From Bog-473 sp963791455 (GTDB lineage Bacteria; Actinomycetota; Acidimicrobiia; Acidimicrobiales; RAAP-2), in the NCBI GenBank assembly GCA_963791455.1, contig CAWBSM010000004.1:62001-126000 (forward strand): 64,000 nt of DNA, read 5' to 3'. Shown piece by piece: positions 25,154 to 32,444 of this stretch (position 1 is its first letter; each line of letters starts with the position of its first letter). The notes under the pieces are model-generated. The model worked only from the letters and a program-made list of their open reading frames with translations. It searched no databases and was not told the origin of the DNA. Made by a program: the position numbers and the translations under genes.

Positions 25154-25831
25154 ATGGCACAGAACCCAGTCGACAACCAACAGTTCGAGAGCTTCGCCCA
25201 ACTCCACGAGACCCCGGAGGAGATCGCGTTCGAGCTGCGGGCCCAGGAGGGAGCGCTCTGGACCGGCGGCCGGCTCCTGATCGGGATCTGGGCCTTCGCC
25301 TTCGCCGCGCTCGCCTTTGCCTATTTCTACCTCCGCTCGGCCAACAACCAGGACCTGTGGCGGCCCGGCGGCATCACGGCCCCGACCGCCGCCGGTGCGG
25401 CCATCTTCGCCATCACCGTCGCCTGCGCCCTCCTGGTTCAGTTCGGGGAGCGGCGGTTCCGCAGGAACGAGACGCTGGACTGGCAGGTCGCGGGCTGGAC
25501 GGCGGTCCTGGGCGGCCTCCTCGTCATCGGCCTCCAGATCTGGCAGATGACGGACCTCCCGTTCTTCCCGGGATCGAGCGGGTACGCCTCCTGCTTCATC
25601 GCCTGGGGCGCGATGAACATCGCCCTCGTCCTGGCCGGGACCTACTGGGTCGAGACCATTCTGGCCAGGGAGATACGGCTGCGCCGCGCCCTGGCCCAGG
25701 ACGGCGGGGCGCCGGACTCGACCCTCCCCGTGGCCCGTCTCCTTCGGGTCAACCTCAACGGCTGTAACTACTTTTGGGGATTTATCGCCGTCGTCGCAAC
25801 GTTCTTTTGGGTACTGTTCTATGTCATCTGA
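25154..25831 (+). CDS. coxC: Heme-copper oxidase subunit III
   Basis: 225 residues with about five to six membrane spans. The family features G-G-R-L-L-I-G-I-W-A-F-A-F-A near 37-50, A-Y-F-Y-L-R-S near 55-61, and the late N-G-C-N-Y-F-W-G-F near 203-211 (in place of the H-F-x-D-x-V-W of many subunits III) are seen. It starts 10 nt after subunit I with GGGGATAGCC upstream. Subunit III stabilises subunit I and supports its D-channel. Sequence is diverged, but operon position makes the call firm. Confidence 0.85.
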   Translation: MAQNPVDNQQFESFAQLHETPEEIAFELRAQEGALWTGGRLLIGIWAFAFAALAFAYFYLRSANNQDLWRPGGITAPTAAGAAIFAITVACALLVQFGERRFRRNETLDWQVAGWTAVLGGLLVIGLQIWQMTDLPFFPGSSGYASCFIAWGAMNIALVLAGTYWVETILAREIRLRRALAQDGGAPDSTLPVARLLRVNLNGCNYFWGFIAVVATFFWVLFYVI

Positions 25832-25848
25832 GCCCGAGAGGTGAGCGC

Positions 25849-25959
25849 GTGATCGTATCCGACGTAGCCGGTACCCAGGCGTTGACGTTCGCCATCCCCC
25901 TCGGGGTCCTCTTCGTCGTGCTGCTCTGGGGCTTCTTCCAGCGCAGGCCGATCGAGTGA
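25849..25959 (+). CDS. 36-residue single-span oxidase-operon membrane peptide
   Basis: GTG 25849 follows a strong GAGAGGTGA ribosome site and encodes 36 residues: a short polar head, one hydrophobic helix (about 11-29, A-L-T-F-A-I-P-L-G-V-L-F-V-V-L-L-W-G-F) and a basic tail. The stop overlaps the GTG of the next gene by 4 nt. Small one-helix subunits (CcoQ, subunit IV) occur in many heme-copper oxidases, so a structural accessory subunit is likely, though no homologue is identified. Confidence 0.7.
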   Translation: MIVSDVAGTQALTFAIPLGVLFVVLLWGFFQRRPIE

Positions 25960-26771
25960 GCGAGGGGGCTGCCGCCGGGCAGCCCCACGAGCGTGCCGCA
26001 CCGTGGCGCGGCTGGTGCCTGCTGGGCGGACTGGTCACGCTCCTCGTCGCCCTCGTTCCACCGCTCTCGGGCTCCGCCCGCCATTCCGAATACGCCGAGA
26101 CCCTTCAGTTCTCCCTCCTGGCCATCGTCGTCCCGGCGCTGGCGGCGATCGGCGCTCCGTGGCGACGGCTGAGGCTCGCCCGCGACGACTCCCCTGGTTC
26201 GTCCCCACGGTTCATCGACCGGGTCGCCGACCGGCGGCGGCGCCATCGCGAGCTGCCCTGGTCCCTGGCCTTCGTCGCCGGCGACCTCCTCGTGGCCGTG
26301 GCCTGGCACGTGCCAGGCGGGGTGACCGCCGTGACCCAACACGGGTGGCTTGTGCTCCTCGAGGCTGTGAGCCTCCTCGTCTTCGGGCTCGGGCTCTGGC
26401 TCGAGCTGGTCGCGTCGCCGCCGTTGATCCCGCGCTCCGGCTATCTCCGGCGTGCGGTGCTGGCTGCGTTGGTGATGTGGGCCTTCTGGATCCTGGCCTA
26501 CACGACCGGCCTCTCGAACCATGCCTTCTACCGAAACTTCCATCACGCGAGCGGCGGCCTGAGCGCGGGAGCCGACCAACAAATTGCGTCGGCCGTGCTC
26601 TGGTTCGTCGCCGCCGTCTCCTTCTCCCCTCTGATCTTTTGGAACGCGCTGCAATGGCTGAAGACGGAGGAGGACCCCGACACCGAGCTGTTGGCCCTCA
26701 CCAAGTCGGAGCATCGGCGGGGGACCCCTCCGATGACGGGAAGGCACGGCGGGGCTGCTCCGGCCTCCTGA
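25956..26771 (+). CDS. CtaG-like oxidase assembly membrane protein
   Basis: 271 residues with about six membrane spans. A-W-H-V-P-G-G near 110-116 and F-H-H-A-S-G near 194-199 resemble the His motifs of CtaG (L-W-H-V-P; M-H-A-S). G-A-D-Q-Q-I-A-S near 203-210 matches A-D-Q-Q-I-G-A-A in the first ctaG product. It is therefore a second, diverged CtaG-family member, coupled by a GTGA overlap to the small membrane peptide and last in the oxidase operon. It probably assists copper loading of this oxidase. Confidence 0.75.
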   Translation: MSEGAAAGQPHERAAPWRGWCLLGGLVTLLVALVPPLSGSARHSEYAETLQFSLLAIVVPALAAIGAPWRRLRLARDDSPGSSPRFIDRVADRRRRHRELPWSLAFVAGDLLVAVAWHVPGGVTAVTQHGWLVLLEAVSLLVFGLGLWLELVASPPLIPRSGYLRRAVLAALVMWAFWILAYTTGLSNHAFYRNFHHASGGLSAGADQQIASAVLWFVAAVSFSPLIFWNALQWLKTEEDPDTELLALTKSEHRRGTPPMTGRHGGAAPAS

Positions 26772-26774
26772 CGC

Positions 26775-27398
26775 TCAGCCGGTGGTCGAACCCGACACGG
26801 CGGGGAGGTCCACGGGCTGGAGGCGGGTTCCGAGGGAGCGATCGGCCGCTTGCTCGTCCGACAGCGCGGCGGTGCGGTCCGCGGCCAAGAGACCCTCCTC
26901 CTTGGTGAGATTGCGTTGCACCGATGTGTCACCCGCATCGCTCATCAGCGTCTGCACGTCCTCGATCGCCCGCAAGGCGTCGGAGGTGGTCCACAGCGTT
27001 GCCACGGCGATCATCTGGCCCAGCTTCTTCCCGGCCGGTGTTCCCGGCACCTGGATGTTGGTCAGGTCGAAGATGTCCTCGTTCGTGAAGGAACAGGCGG
27101 TCTGATCGTCGCTCAAGAGACCCGGCGTGGGGGCCCGGTCGGCCGGCGTCAGCTCGTGCGCGGCTTGGAGGTTCCAGATCCCGATGGCCTCGTGGACGGC
27201 CAGAGCGCACGGCGCCAGATCCGTGTTCACCTCACTCATCACGCTTCGTTCGGCGCTGATGTCGTCGGCTCTCGACGTGTTGACCGGCAAGTCGGAGAGG
27301 ACCGTGATCAGGAGAATGACGAAGACGACCAGTGCGATGAGCAGCCCGCGGTGGCGCTGCCACAGAGGGGCCGTGGTCGGCGGGCTCGGGGCGCTCAT
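26775..27398 (-). CDS. Membrane-anchored extracytoplasmic hypothetical protein
   Basis: 207 residues: short N-terminal tail, one membrane helix (about 18-37) and a soluble, largely helical outer domain with two Cys (about 63 and 102). I do not recognise a family. It is the last gene of a minus-strand run that begins with TlpA- and Sco-like proteins; its ATG overlaps the Sco stop by 4 nt. That coupling suggests a role in redox or copper maturation of the oxidase, but there is no motif to prove it. Confidence 0.7.
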   Translation of the reverse strand: MSAPSPPTTAPLWQRHRGLLIALVVFVILLITVLSDLPVNTSRADDISAERSVMSEVNTDLAPCALAVHEAIGIWNLQAAHELTPADRAPTPGLLSDDQTACSFTNEDIFDLTNIQVPGTPAGKKLGQMIAVATLWTTSDALRAIEDVQTLMSDAGDTSVQRNLTKEEGLLAADRTAALSDEQAADRSLGTRLQPVDLPAVSGSTTG

Positions 27399-28231
27399 TG
27401 TCCGAGCAGTCGCAGGGCGTAGGTCGCGATCCCCTCACCCCACCGCGCCACGCTCGCGGCGGGCAAACTGTAGGTCCCGGTCGTGCTCTCGTCGGCAAAG
27501 GGCGTGGCGCGGTAACGCAGCTCGCCCTGGGCGTCGACGAAGTCCATGACGTCGTTGTGCGCCTCCAGGCCGGTCTTCTTGTCGACCGAGATGGAGATGC
27601 CGTAGTCCCTCCAGACCCGGTTGAGCGTCACCAACGGACCGCTGAGCATACGCCAGTTTGGCAAAGTGCCCAGGCCGCCTTGGCTCAATGCGGGACCGTC
27701 CGCGGACGAGGCCAGGGCCGAAGGATCCGTGTTGACCGTCAGGAATTCGACGTTCGACGCGGCCACGCCGAGGTCGGTGTCAGCCTGTTCGATCTCGGCG
27801 GCCAACACGGGACAGATGTCGTTGCACGGCGCGTTGAAGAACGTGAGGACCACCACGCGTGGAGGCTGCCACGGCACCGTCGTCGCTCGGCCGTCCTGGT
27901 CGACGAGGGTGACCGCCGGCGCGGGCTTCGGCGCCGGGGTGCTCAAGCCCATGAACGATCTGAGCGACGCGTTGATGGATCGATCGGGCGCAGGAGCTTG
28001 GGGCGCCGCGGCGGGCTCGGCCGTCGCCACCGGCCTGGGCACGGTGGTCGGGACGGGGTTGAGCCCGGCCGAGGAGAACACGTGCTCCCCGAGCAGACCC
28101 CCGAGACTCACGACCAGGGCGATGCCGAGCACCCAGTAGACGAACTTGGCCGGAATGCCCGGCGCACCCTCCGCGAGAGCGGCCACCCGGTCGATCTGAG
28201 GATCTCCTTCGGATTCGTCTGGCGGGTTCAT
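27395..28231 (-). CDS. Sco1/SenC-family copper chaperone-like protein
   Basis: 278 residues. Membrane helix about 31-50, Pro/Ala-rich linker, then a thioredoxin fold with C136-N-D-I-C140 and H225 (L-E-A-H-N-D-V), the Cys-x3-Cys plus His set that binds copper in Sco proteins. Sco proteins deliver copper to the CuA site of oxidase subunit II, which fits the adjacent oxidase operon. Coupled by ATGA overlaps to the TlpA-like gene upstream and the anchored hypothetical downstream. Confidence 0.85.
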   Translation of the reverse strand: MNPPDESEGDPQIDRVAALAEGAPGIPAKFVYWVLGIALVVSLGGLLGEHVFSSAGLNPVPTTVPRPVATAEPAAAPQAPAPDRSINASLRSFMGLSTPAPKPAPAVTLVDQDGRATTVPWQPPRVVVLTFFNAPCNDICPVLAAEIEQADTDLGVAASNVEFLTVNTDPSALASSADGPALSQGGLGTLPNWRMLSGPLVTLNRVWRDYGISISVDKKTGLEAHNDVMDFVDAQGELRYRATPFADESTTGTYSLPAASVARWGEGIATYALRLLGQ

Positions 28232-28836
28232 GGATGGACACCGAGCCGGCTCACCCAGCGGTCCAACGACGCCACGGTCTGGGGTCCGAGAGCCGCACCG
28301 ACCACCCGCCCCGACGCGTTGAGGAAGTAGCTGACCGGGAGCGCTTGGACCAGGTATTGCGTTGCCACCTTGGCTTGTGGGTCGACCACGACCGGGTAGC
28401 TGGCGTGGGCGGCGGTCAGCAGCCTCGCTGCGGCGGCGACCGATGTCTCGTTGGAGTCAATGCCGATCACGGCCACCCGCCTGTTCGTCGCCCGAGCGAC
28501 CTGGGCCATTGCGCCCAGCTCCGCCCGGCAATCCCGACACCACGACGCGAAGAAATTGACGATCACGGGCTTTCCCCGGAGGTCGAAGAGCGTCACCGGT
28601 TGTCCTCCCTGGAGCTGCGGCAAGGAGAACGGAGGCGCGACGGTCCCGGCCTTCAAGACGGGCGGTGGCGCAACCTCGAGGGCGGACGATCCGACCGTTG
28701 CCGGATGAGCCGGACCCCTGACGACCACGAACACGACAAAGCCGATGAGGCACGCAGCAGCCAGCCCAGCGATCCACTTGAACAGCCTGTCCGATGACCT
28801 CTTGTGGCGTTCCACCGGTTTGCCCCCCGAACCCAC
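28228..28836 (-). CDS. TlpA/ResA-like membrane thioredoxin
   Basis: 202 residues. Membrane anchor about 20-40, then a redoxin domain with W-C100-R-D-C103 in F-F-A-S-W-C. The cis-Pro A-L-P-V-S-Y-F segment near 163-169 is present. Such proteins keep cysteines of cytochromes c or CuA sites reduced outside the membrane. It heads the three-gene minus-strand set with the Sco-like protein, so the pair likely prepares the CuA centre. Confidence 0.85.
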   Translation of the reverse strand: MGSGGKPVERHKRSSDRLFKWIAGLAAACLIGFVVFVVVRGPAHPATVGSSALEVAPPPVLKAGTVAPPFSLPQLQGGQPVTLFDLRGKPVIVNFFASWCRDCRAELGAMAQVARATNRRVAVIGIDSNETSVAAAARLLTAAHASYPVVVDPQAKVATQYLVQALPVSYFLNASGRVVGAALGPQTVASLDRWVSRLGVHP

Positions 28837-28884
28837 GCCGGTCAGGCTAGCCAGTGGGGTCCTGTCGTTCGGGTCGGAGCCGGC

Positions 28885-29154
28885 CTACCATTCCGCCTTC
28901 CTCTCGCTGGGATCCACCTCGGCCCGCTCCCGCTTCCGGGCGGCACGCTCTTCGGGATCTTCGTGGATGAGATGCCACCACGCGGCAATCGCGATCCCGG
29001 CGAGAACGGGCCATTCGAAGGTGTAGAACCAACTGAGCCCATTGCCGCCGAGCGCCCGTCTCGCTTGCCACCACGTGGCCCCACCGCAAGCAGCGACAAT
29101 CAGGAAGAACTCGAGGTGGAGCATCAGGGCACGGGGGGAAAGCCAACGATGCAT
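28885..29154 (-). CDS. Small two-span membrane protein
   Basis: 89 residues from ATG 29154. L-S-P-R-A-L-M-L-H-L-E-F-F near 5-17 begins the first helix; W-W-Q-A-R-R-A-L-G-G-N-G-L-S-W near 28-42 joins it to the second (about 42-62). The tail is highly charged. The W-W-Q...G-N-x-L-S-W-x-Y-x-F-E-W-P pattern looks like a conserved actinobacterial membrane protein found near respiratory genes (from memory, unverified). TACGAT lies 10 nt before the ATG. Function unknown. Confidence 0.65.
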   Translation of the reverse strand: MHRWLSPRALMLHLEFFLIVAACGGATWWQARRALGGNGLSWFYTFEWPVLAGIAIAAWWHLIHEDPEERAARKRERAEVDPSERKAEW

Positions 29155-29183
29155 GGCGACCCGAATCGTAGGTCCTCGACTCT

Positions 29184-29215
29184 GGGGTCGGGGCTTTGAC
29201 CCCGGTGCGAGCCCC
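29184..29215. other. Two mutually exclusive hairpins
   Basis: GGGGTC (29184-29189) pairs with GACCCC (29198-29203); alternatively GGGGCT (29190-29195) pairs with AGCCCC (29210-29215). Both stems are 6 bp and cannot form together. They lie between two minus-strand membrane-protein genes and could end or attenuate transcription. No T tract follows on either strand. Confidence 0.35.
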
Positions 29216-29243
29216 GTAACCGCCGGGGCCCTTGTGCCGCGCT

Positions 29244-29870
29244 TCAGATCCCGGATTCGACCTGACCCGTCATTGGTTCCGCGGCGACCGGTGCCTCGGT
29301 GGCAGGAACCGGGGCCTCGGTCACGGCGGTCGCCCTGGGCTGGTGGCGAGATGCCCAGCCGTCCACGAAGGCGCCGCAGGCAACGAGAACGACGCCGGTC
29401 CCGATGCTGTAGCCGACCTCGTATTCCAAGATGTGCAGATGCGTCCCGCCCGCGAAATACGCCGTTGCGTTGGAGATGACCGGCCAGGCCAGTGGACCCA
29501 CCACGAACCACCCCCCGCAGCCCATCAGGAGCAGCCCGGCAGCCGCCAAACTGAACCGGCCTCTCCCCACCGTGATGCCGCGCGACTCCGCCACGACGAA
29601 GAGACCGAGGAGCACCCCTACGACGCCCGGAAGGAGCGCGAGAACAGCGTGGGGGAGATTCCATTGCCACGCACTCGAACCGTCACCGCTGTAGTTGAAC
29701 AGAGGCCCGATGAAAGGAACGATTCCCCCCCAGGCAGACACCAGGACCGCGATCAAGCCGGCGGTCCCGATCCCGAGACGTCCGATGTGAACGTGCACCC
29801 GGTGCTCCTCCCGTCGTCGCACCTCCCGGCGTCCCAGTTGGTCAGTCCCTGCAACCGTGCTTGTAGACAT
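29244..29870 (-). CDS. Four-span membrane protein of unknown function
   Basis: 208 residues from ATG 29870, chosen because GGGAGGTC lies just upstream. A basic head (R-R-E-V-R-R-R-E-E-H-R-V-H-V-H) is followed by four hydrophobic segments and an Ala/Thr/Val/Pro-rich tail. A H-L-H-I-L-E-Y-E-V-G-Y stretch lies in the loop before the last helix. The pattern resembles uncharacterised actinobacterial four-helix membrane proteins. It is divergent from the ligase gene. Confidence 0.68.
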   Translation of the reverse strand: MSTSTVAGTDQLGRREVRRREEHRVHVHIGRLGIGTAGLIAVLVSAWGGIVPFIGPLFNYSGDGSSAWQWNLPHAVLALLPGVVGVLLGLFVVAESRGITVGRGRFSLAAAGLLLMGCGGWFVVGPLAWPVISNATAYFAGGTHLHILEYEVGYSIGTGVVLVACGAFVDGWASRHQPRATAVTEAPVPATEAPVAAEPMTGQVESGI

Positions 29871-29994
29871 TGCCCGACCTCCCGTCGTCGACGGACCATC
29901 GAAAGACATACCCACGCCACTGAGGCAGAAAACTGGACGGGTCGTGCCACGTCCCCGCAGCGGTCAACTCGTGCCCGTGGGTACGGTGGGGTCG

Positions 29995-30741
29995 GTGACT
30001 CCGAAGGCCTCGCGGAAAGGGACGGCCACCCCGGGCGGCCTCGACACGTACCGGGCCAAGCGAAACCCCCGCAAGACGCCCGAGCCCATGGGTCGCCGTC
30101 CCTCGAGCGACGGGGGACACCAGCGCTTTGTCATCCAAGAGCACCATCCGCGCAGCCTGCACTGGGACCTCCGGCTGGAGCGTGACGGCGTGCTGGTCTC
30201 CTGGGCGATCCCCAAAGGCCTCCCCGAGTCTCCGGAGGAGAACCGACTCGCCGTGCACACCGAAGACCATCCCCTCGAATACGCGACCTTCGAGGGTGAC
30301 ATCCCCCAGGGCGAGTACGGAGGCGGCCGGATGACCATTTGGGACAGGGGCGATTACGAAGTGGAGAAATGGTCCGACCGCGAGGTCAAGTTCGTGCTCC
30401 ACGGCTCGAAAGCGTCGGGCAGCTTCGTCCTCTTCCAAACGAAGGACCGAAACTGGATGATCCATCGGCACGGCCCTTCGACACACGCTGATCCCCTTCC
30501 GACGTCGATCAAGCCGATGCTGGCGGTGCCCGGTCGATTGCCGGAGGACGACGCGAACTGGGCGTTCGAGATCAAGTGGGACGGAATCCGGGCGATCCTC
30601 TTCGTCGAAGGCGGCCGGGTGCGTGCCCAGAGCAGGAACGACCTCGACATCGAGCGCGTCGTTCCCCGAGTTGGCGGACATCGGAGAATATCTGGGCATG
30701 ACCACCTGCGTCCTCGACGGCGAGGTGGTCGCGCTCGGTGA
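29995..30741 (+). CDS. ligD: LigD-type 3'-phosphoesterase domain plus start of DNA ligase domain (frameshifted)
   Basis: From GTG 29995 (G-G-T-G-G-G-G upstream). Residues 15-165 are a LigD 3'-phosphoesterase domain (L-D-T-Y-R-A-K-R, H-W-D-L-R-L-E, S-W-A-I-P-K-G, H-P-L-E-Y-A-x-F-E-G, G-E-Y-G-G-G). The ATP-dependent ligase domain then begins, with adenylation motif F-E-I-K194-W-D-G-I-R. Shortly after S-R-N-D-L-D-I the frame is lost; the true continuation is in the +1 frame from about 30664. This product would lack most of the ligase. Such enzymes seal double-strand breaks by non-homologous end joining. Confidence 0.8.
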   Translation: MTPKASRKGTATPGGLDTYRAKRNPRKTPEPMGRRPSSDGGHQRFVIQEHHPRSLHWDLRLERDGVLVSWAIPKGLPESPEENRLAVHTEDHPLEYATFEGDIPQGEYGGGRMTIWDRGDYEVEKWSDREVKFVLHGSKASGSFVLFQTKDRNWMIHRHGPSTHADPLPTSIKPMLAVPGRLPEDDANWAFEIKWDGIRAILFVEGGRVRAQSRNDLDIERVVPRVGGHRRISGHDHLRPRRRGGRAR

Positions 30742-31456
30742 GGACGGCCGTCCGAGTTTTTCACTGCTGCAACACCGCATGCACGTGGCGAACCAGCGCG
30801 AAGCCCGGCGGCGCGCCACTTCGCACCCCGCGAGCTTCGTGGCGTTCGACCTTCTGTACCTCGAAGGGCACTCGCTGCTGGCCCTTCCCTATGACGAGCG
30901 GCGCGCCAAGCTCGAAGCGCTGCAGCTCTCGGGCGACAGCTTCACGACCACCGAGTCGTTCCGCAACGTCTCGGGACAGGACATCCTGGCCGCCACCGTG
31001 CAGAACGGCCTCGAGGGTGTCGTCGCCAAACGACGGGAGTCGCCGTACCGCGCCGGTCGGCGACATCCCGACTGGCTCAAAATCAAGTCCTTCCACACCC
31101 AGGAGGTCGTCATCGGTGGATGGACCGAAGGCAGGGGCGAGCGCGACGGAAGCCTGGGTGCGCTGCTGCTCGGTATCCCGGACGGCCCCGGACTGCGTTA
31201 CGTCGGCAAGGTGGGGACGGGCTTCAGTGCGAGGACACGCCGCGAACTGCTGGAAGACTTGCGTCCGCTCTCGAGCGCAGACAGCCCCTTCACGTCGCCG
31301 TTGCCGGCCAACGAGGCAGCCAGGGCACACTTCGTCCGGCCCGCGCTGGTCGGTGAGGTCGATTACGGAGAGTGGACGGCCGCACACCGGCTCCGCCATC
31401 CGACGTGGAGGGGTCTGCGCAAGGACAAGGCGCCGAACGACGTCGTCGCGGAATGA
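30623..31456 (+). CDS. ligD: LigD-type ATP-dependent DNA ligase domain, remainder (frameshifted)
   Basis: The real sequence begins at S-F-P-E-L-A-D-I-G near 30656; the GTG at 30623 is just the first start in this frame. Ligase motifs III (F-V-A-F-D-L-L-Y-L-E-G), IV (E-G-V-V-A-K-R) and V (D-W-L-K-I-K) are present, then an OB domain (V-V-I-G-G-W, R-Y-V-G-K-V-G-T-G-F) and the C-terminal P-T-W-R-G-L-R-x-D-K. It continues exactly where the 29995 gene breaks off. One extra C in the CCCC run at 30664-30667 would explain the split. Confidence 0.8.
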   Translation: MPRAGTTSTSSASFPELADIGEYLGMTTCVLDGEVVALGEDGRPSFSLLQHRMHVANQREARRRATSHPASFVAFDLLYLEGHSLLALPYDERRAKLEALQLSGDSFTTTESFRNVSGQDILAATVQNGLEGVVAKRRESPYRAGRRHPDWLKIKSFHTQEVVIGGWTEGRGERDGSLGALLLGIPDGPGLRYVGKVGTGFSARTRRELLEDLRPLSSADSPFTSPLPANEAARAHFVRPALVGEVDYGEWTAAHRLRHPTWRGLRKDKAPNDVVAE

Positions 31457-31494
31457 GCGCGGGGCATCCATTCGGATGGGGTAAGAATCAGGCC

Positions 31495-31521
31495 ATGGTC
31501 GAGGACGCGCGGACCGGCTAG
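31495..31521 (+). CDS. Eight-codon leader ORF before the LigD polymerase gene
   Basis: ATG 31495 opens M-V-E-D-A-R-T-G and stops at TAG 31519-31521; the last G is the first base of GTG 31521. AAGAAT lies 6 nt upstream of the ATG (overlapping TAAGAA), so a leaderless mRNA could be translated first here and then re-initiate at the GTG, which has no ribosome site. A near-identical arrangement precedes the ROK gene. Confidence 0.4.
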   Translation: MVEDARTG

Positions 31522-32444
31522 TGGCGGCGGCCGGAACCTCGACGCGCACCGTCATCGAAGGACGGGAGTTGTCGGTCTCGAACCTCGGCAAGGTCCTGTT
31601 TCCGCGCACCGGCTTCACCAAGGGCCAGCTCATCGACTACTACGTGCGAGTGGCGGGCGCGATGCTGCCGCATGTCCGGGAGCGGCCGCTGACCATGAAG
31701 CGGTTTCCCGACGGGGTCGAGGGGAAGTCGTTCTTCGAGAAGCACATTCCATCGCATGCTCCCGATTGGGTCCGCTCCGTCGCGGTGCCGGCCAACGACG
31801 GTCGGGACGTCATCCCTTACGCCATGGTCAACGACCTTCCGACGCTCGCCTGGGCGGCCAACCTCGGGACCGTCGAGCTCCACGTGCCGCTGTGGCACGT
31901 CGGGCGCCACCGCAAGCTGCCCGCTCGCCCCGACTTCATGGTGTTCGATTTGGACCCCGGCGAGGGCACCACCATCGTCGAGTGCTGCGTCGTGGCGGGC
32001 CATGTGATGAAGGAGCTCGACCAAGACGGGCTGGAGCCGTTCGCCAAGACGAGCGGGTCCAAGGGTCTCCAGCTCTACGCGGCGGTGGGGCCGAGGACGA
32101 CCTGGGACGGCTTGCGCGACCACGCCTACGACATCGCCCGCAAGCTGGAATCGGAGCACCCCGAGCTCGTGGTCTCGAATATGCGCCGGTCGCTGCGTCG
32201 GGGTCGTGTCCTGATCGACTGGAGCCAGAACCACTCGGCCAAGACGACCGTCGCCGTGTACTCGGTCAGGGCCATGCCCACGCCGACCGTGTCGACGCCG
32301 GTGAGCCAAGCCGAGATGCGCCGGTGTGTCACCGAGATGGACCCCGGGCGCCTCCGATTCGAAACAGACGACGTCCTGCGCCGGCTTGACGCGGAAGGCG
32401 ATCTCTTCGCGCCCCTGGGTCTGCTCAGCGGGAGGCGGAGCTGA
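31521..32444 (+). CDS. LigD-type polymerase/primase domain protein
   Basis: 307 residues, the normal size for a stand-alone LigD polymerase domain of the archaeo-eukaryotic primase superfamily. N-terminal L-S-N-L-x-K-V-L-F-P near 18-27, E-L-H-V-P-L-W-H near 115-122, metal-binding D-L-D-P-G-E-G near 140-146 and T-S-G-S-K-G-L-Q-L-Y near 175-184 are all present. It would fill and extend broken ends in non-homologous end joining. It is separate from, and just downstream of, the phosphoesterase-ligase gene. The 3' end overlaps the convergent dehydrogenase gene by 20 nt. No Ku gene is in the window. Confidence 0.88.
   Translation: MAAAGTSTRTVIEGRELSVSNLGKVLFPRTGFTKGQLIDYYVRVAGAMLPHVRERPLTMKRFPDGVEGKSFFEKHIPSHAPDWVRSVAVPANDGRDVIPYAMVNDLPTLAWAANLGTVELHVPLWHVGRHRKLPARPDFMVFDLDPGEGTTIVECCVVAGHVMKELDQDGLEPFAKTSGSKGLQLYAAVGPRTTWDGLRDHAYDIARKLESEHPELVVSNMRRSLRRGRVLIDWSQNHSAKTTVAVYSVRAMPTPTVSTPVSQAEMRRCVTEMDPGRLRFETDDVLRRLDAEGDLFAPLGLLSGRRS

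Noticed and set aside
23728..25176. Long minus-strand frame over oxidase subunit I
   Set aside because: Glu/Arg/His-rich translation antisense to a certain gene; no ribosome site or domain.
29184..29220. Possible tRNA from a G/C-rich cloverleaf-like patch
   Set aside because: No T-loop consensus, no acceptor stem pairing and no anticodon loop of proper size.
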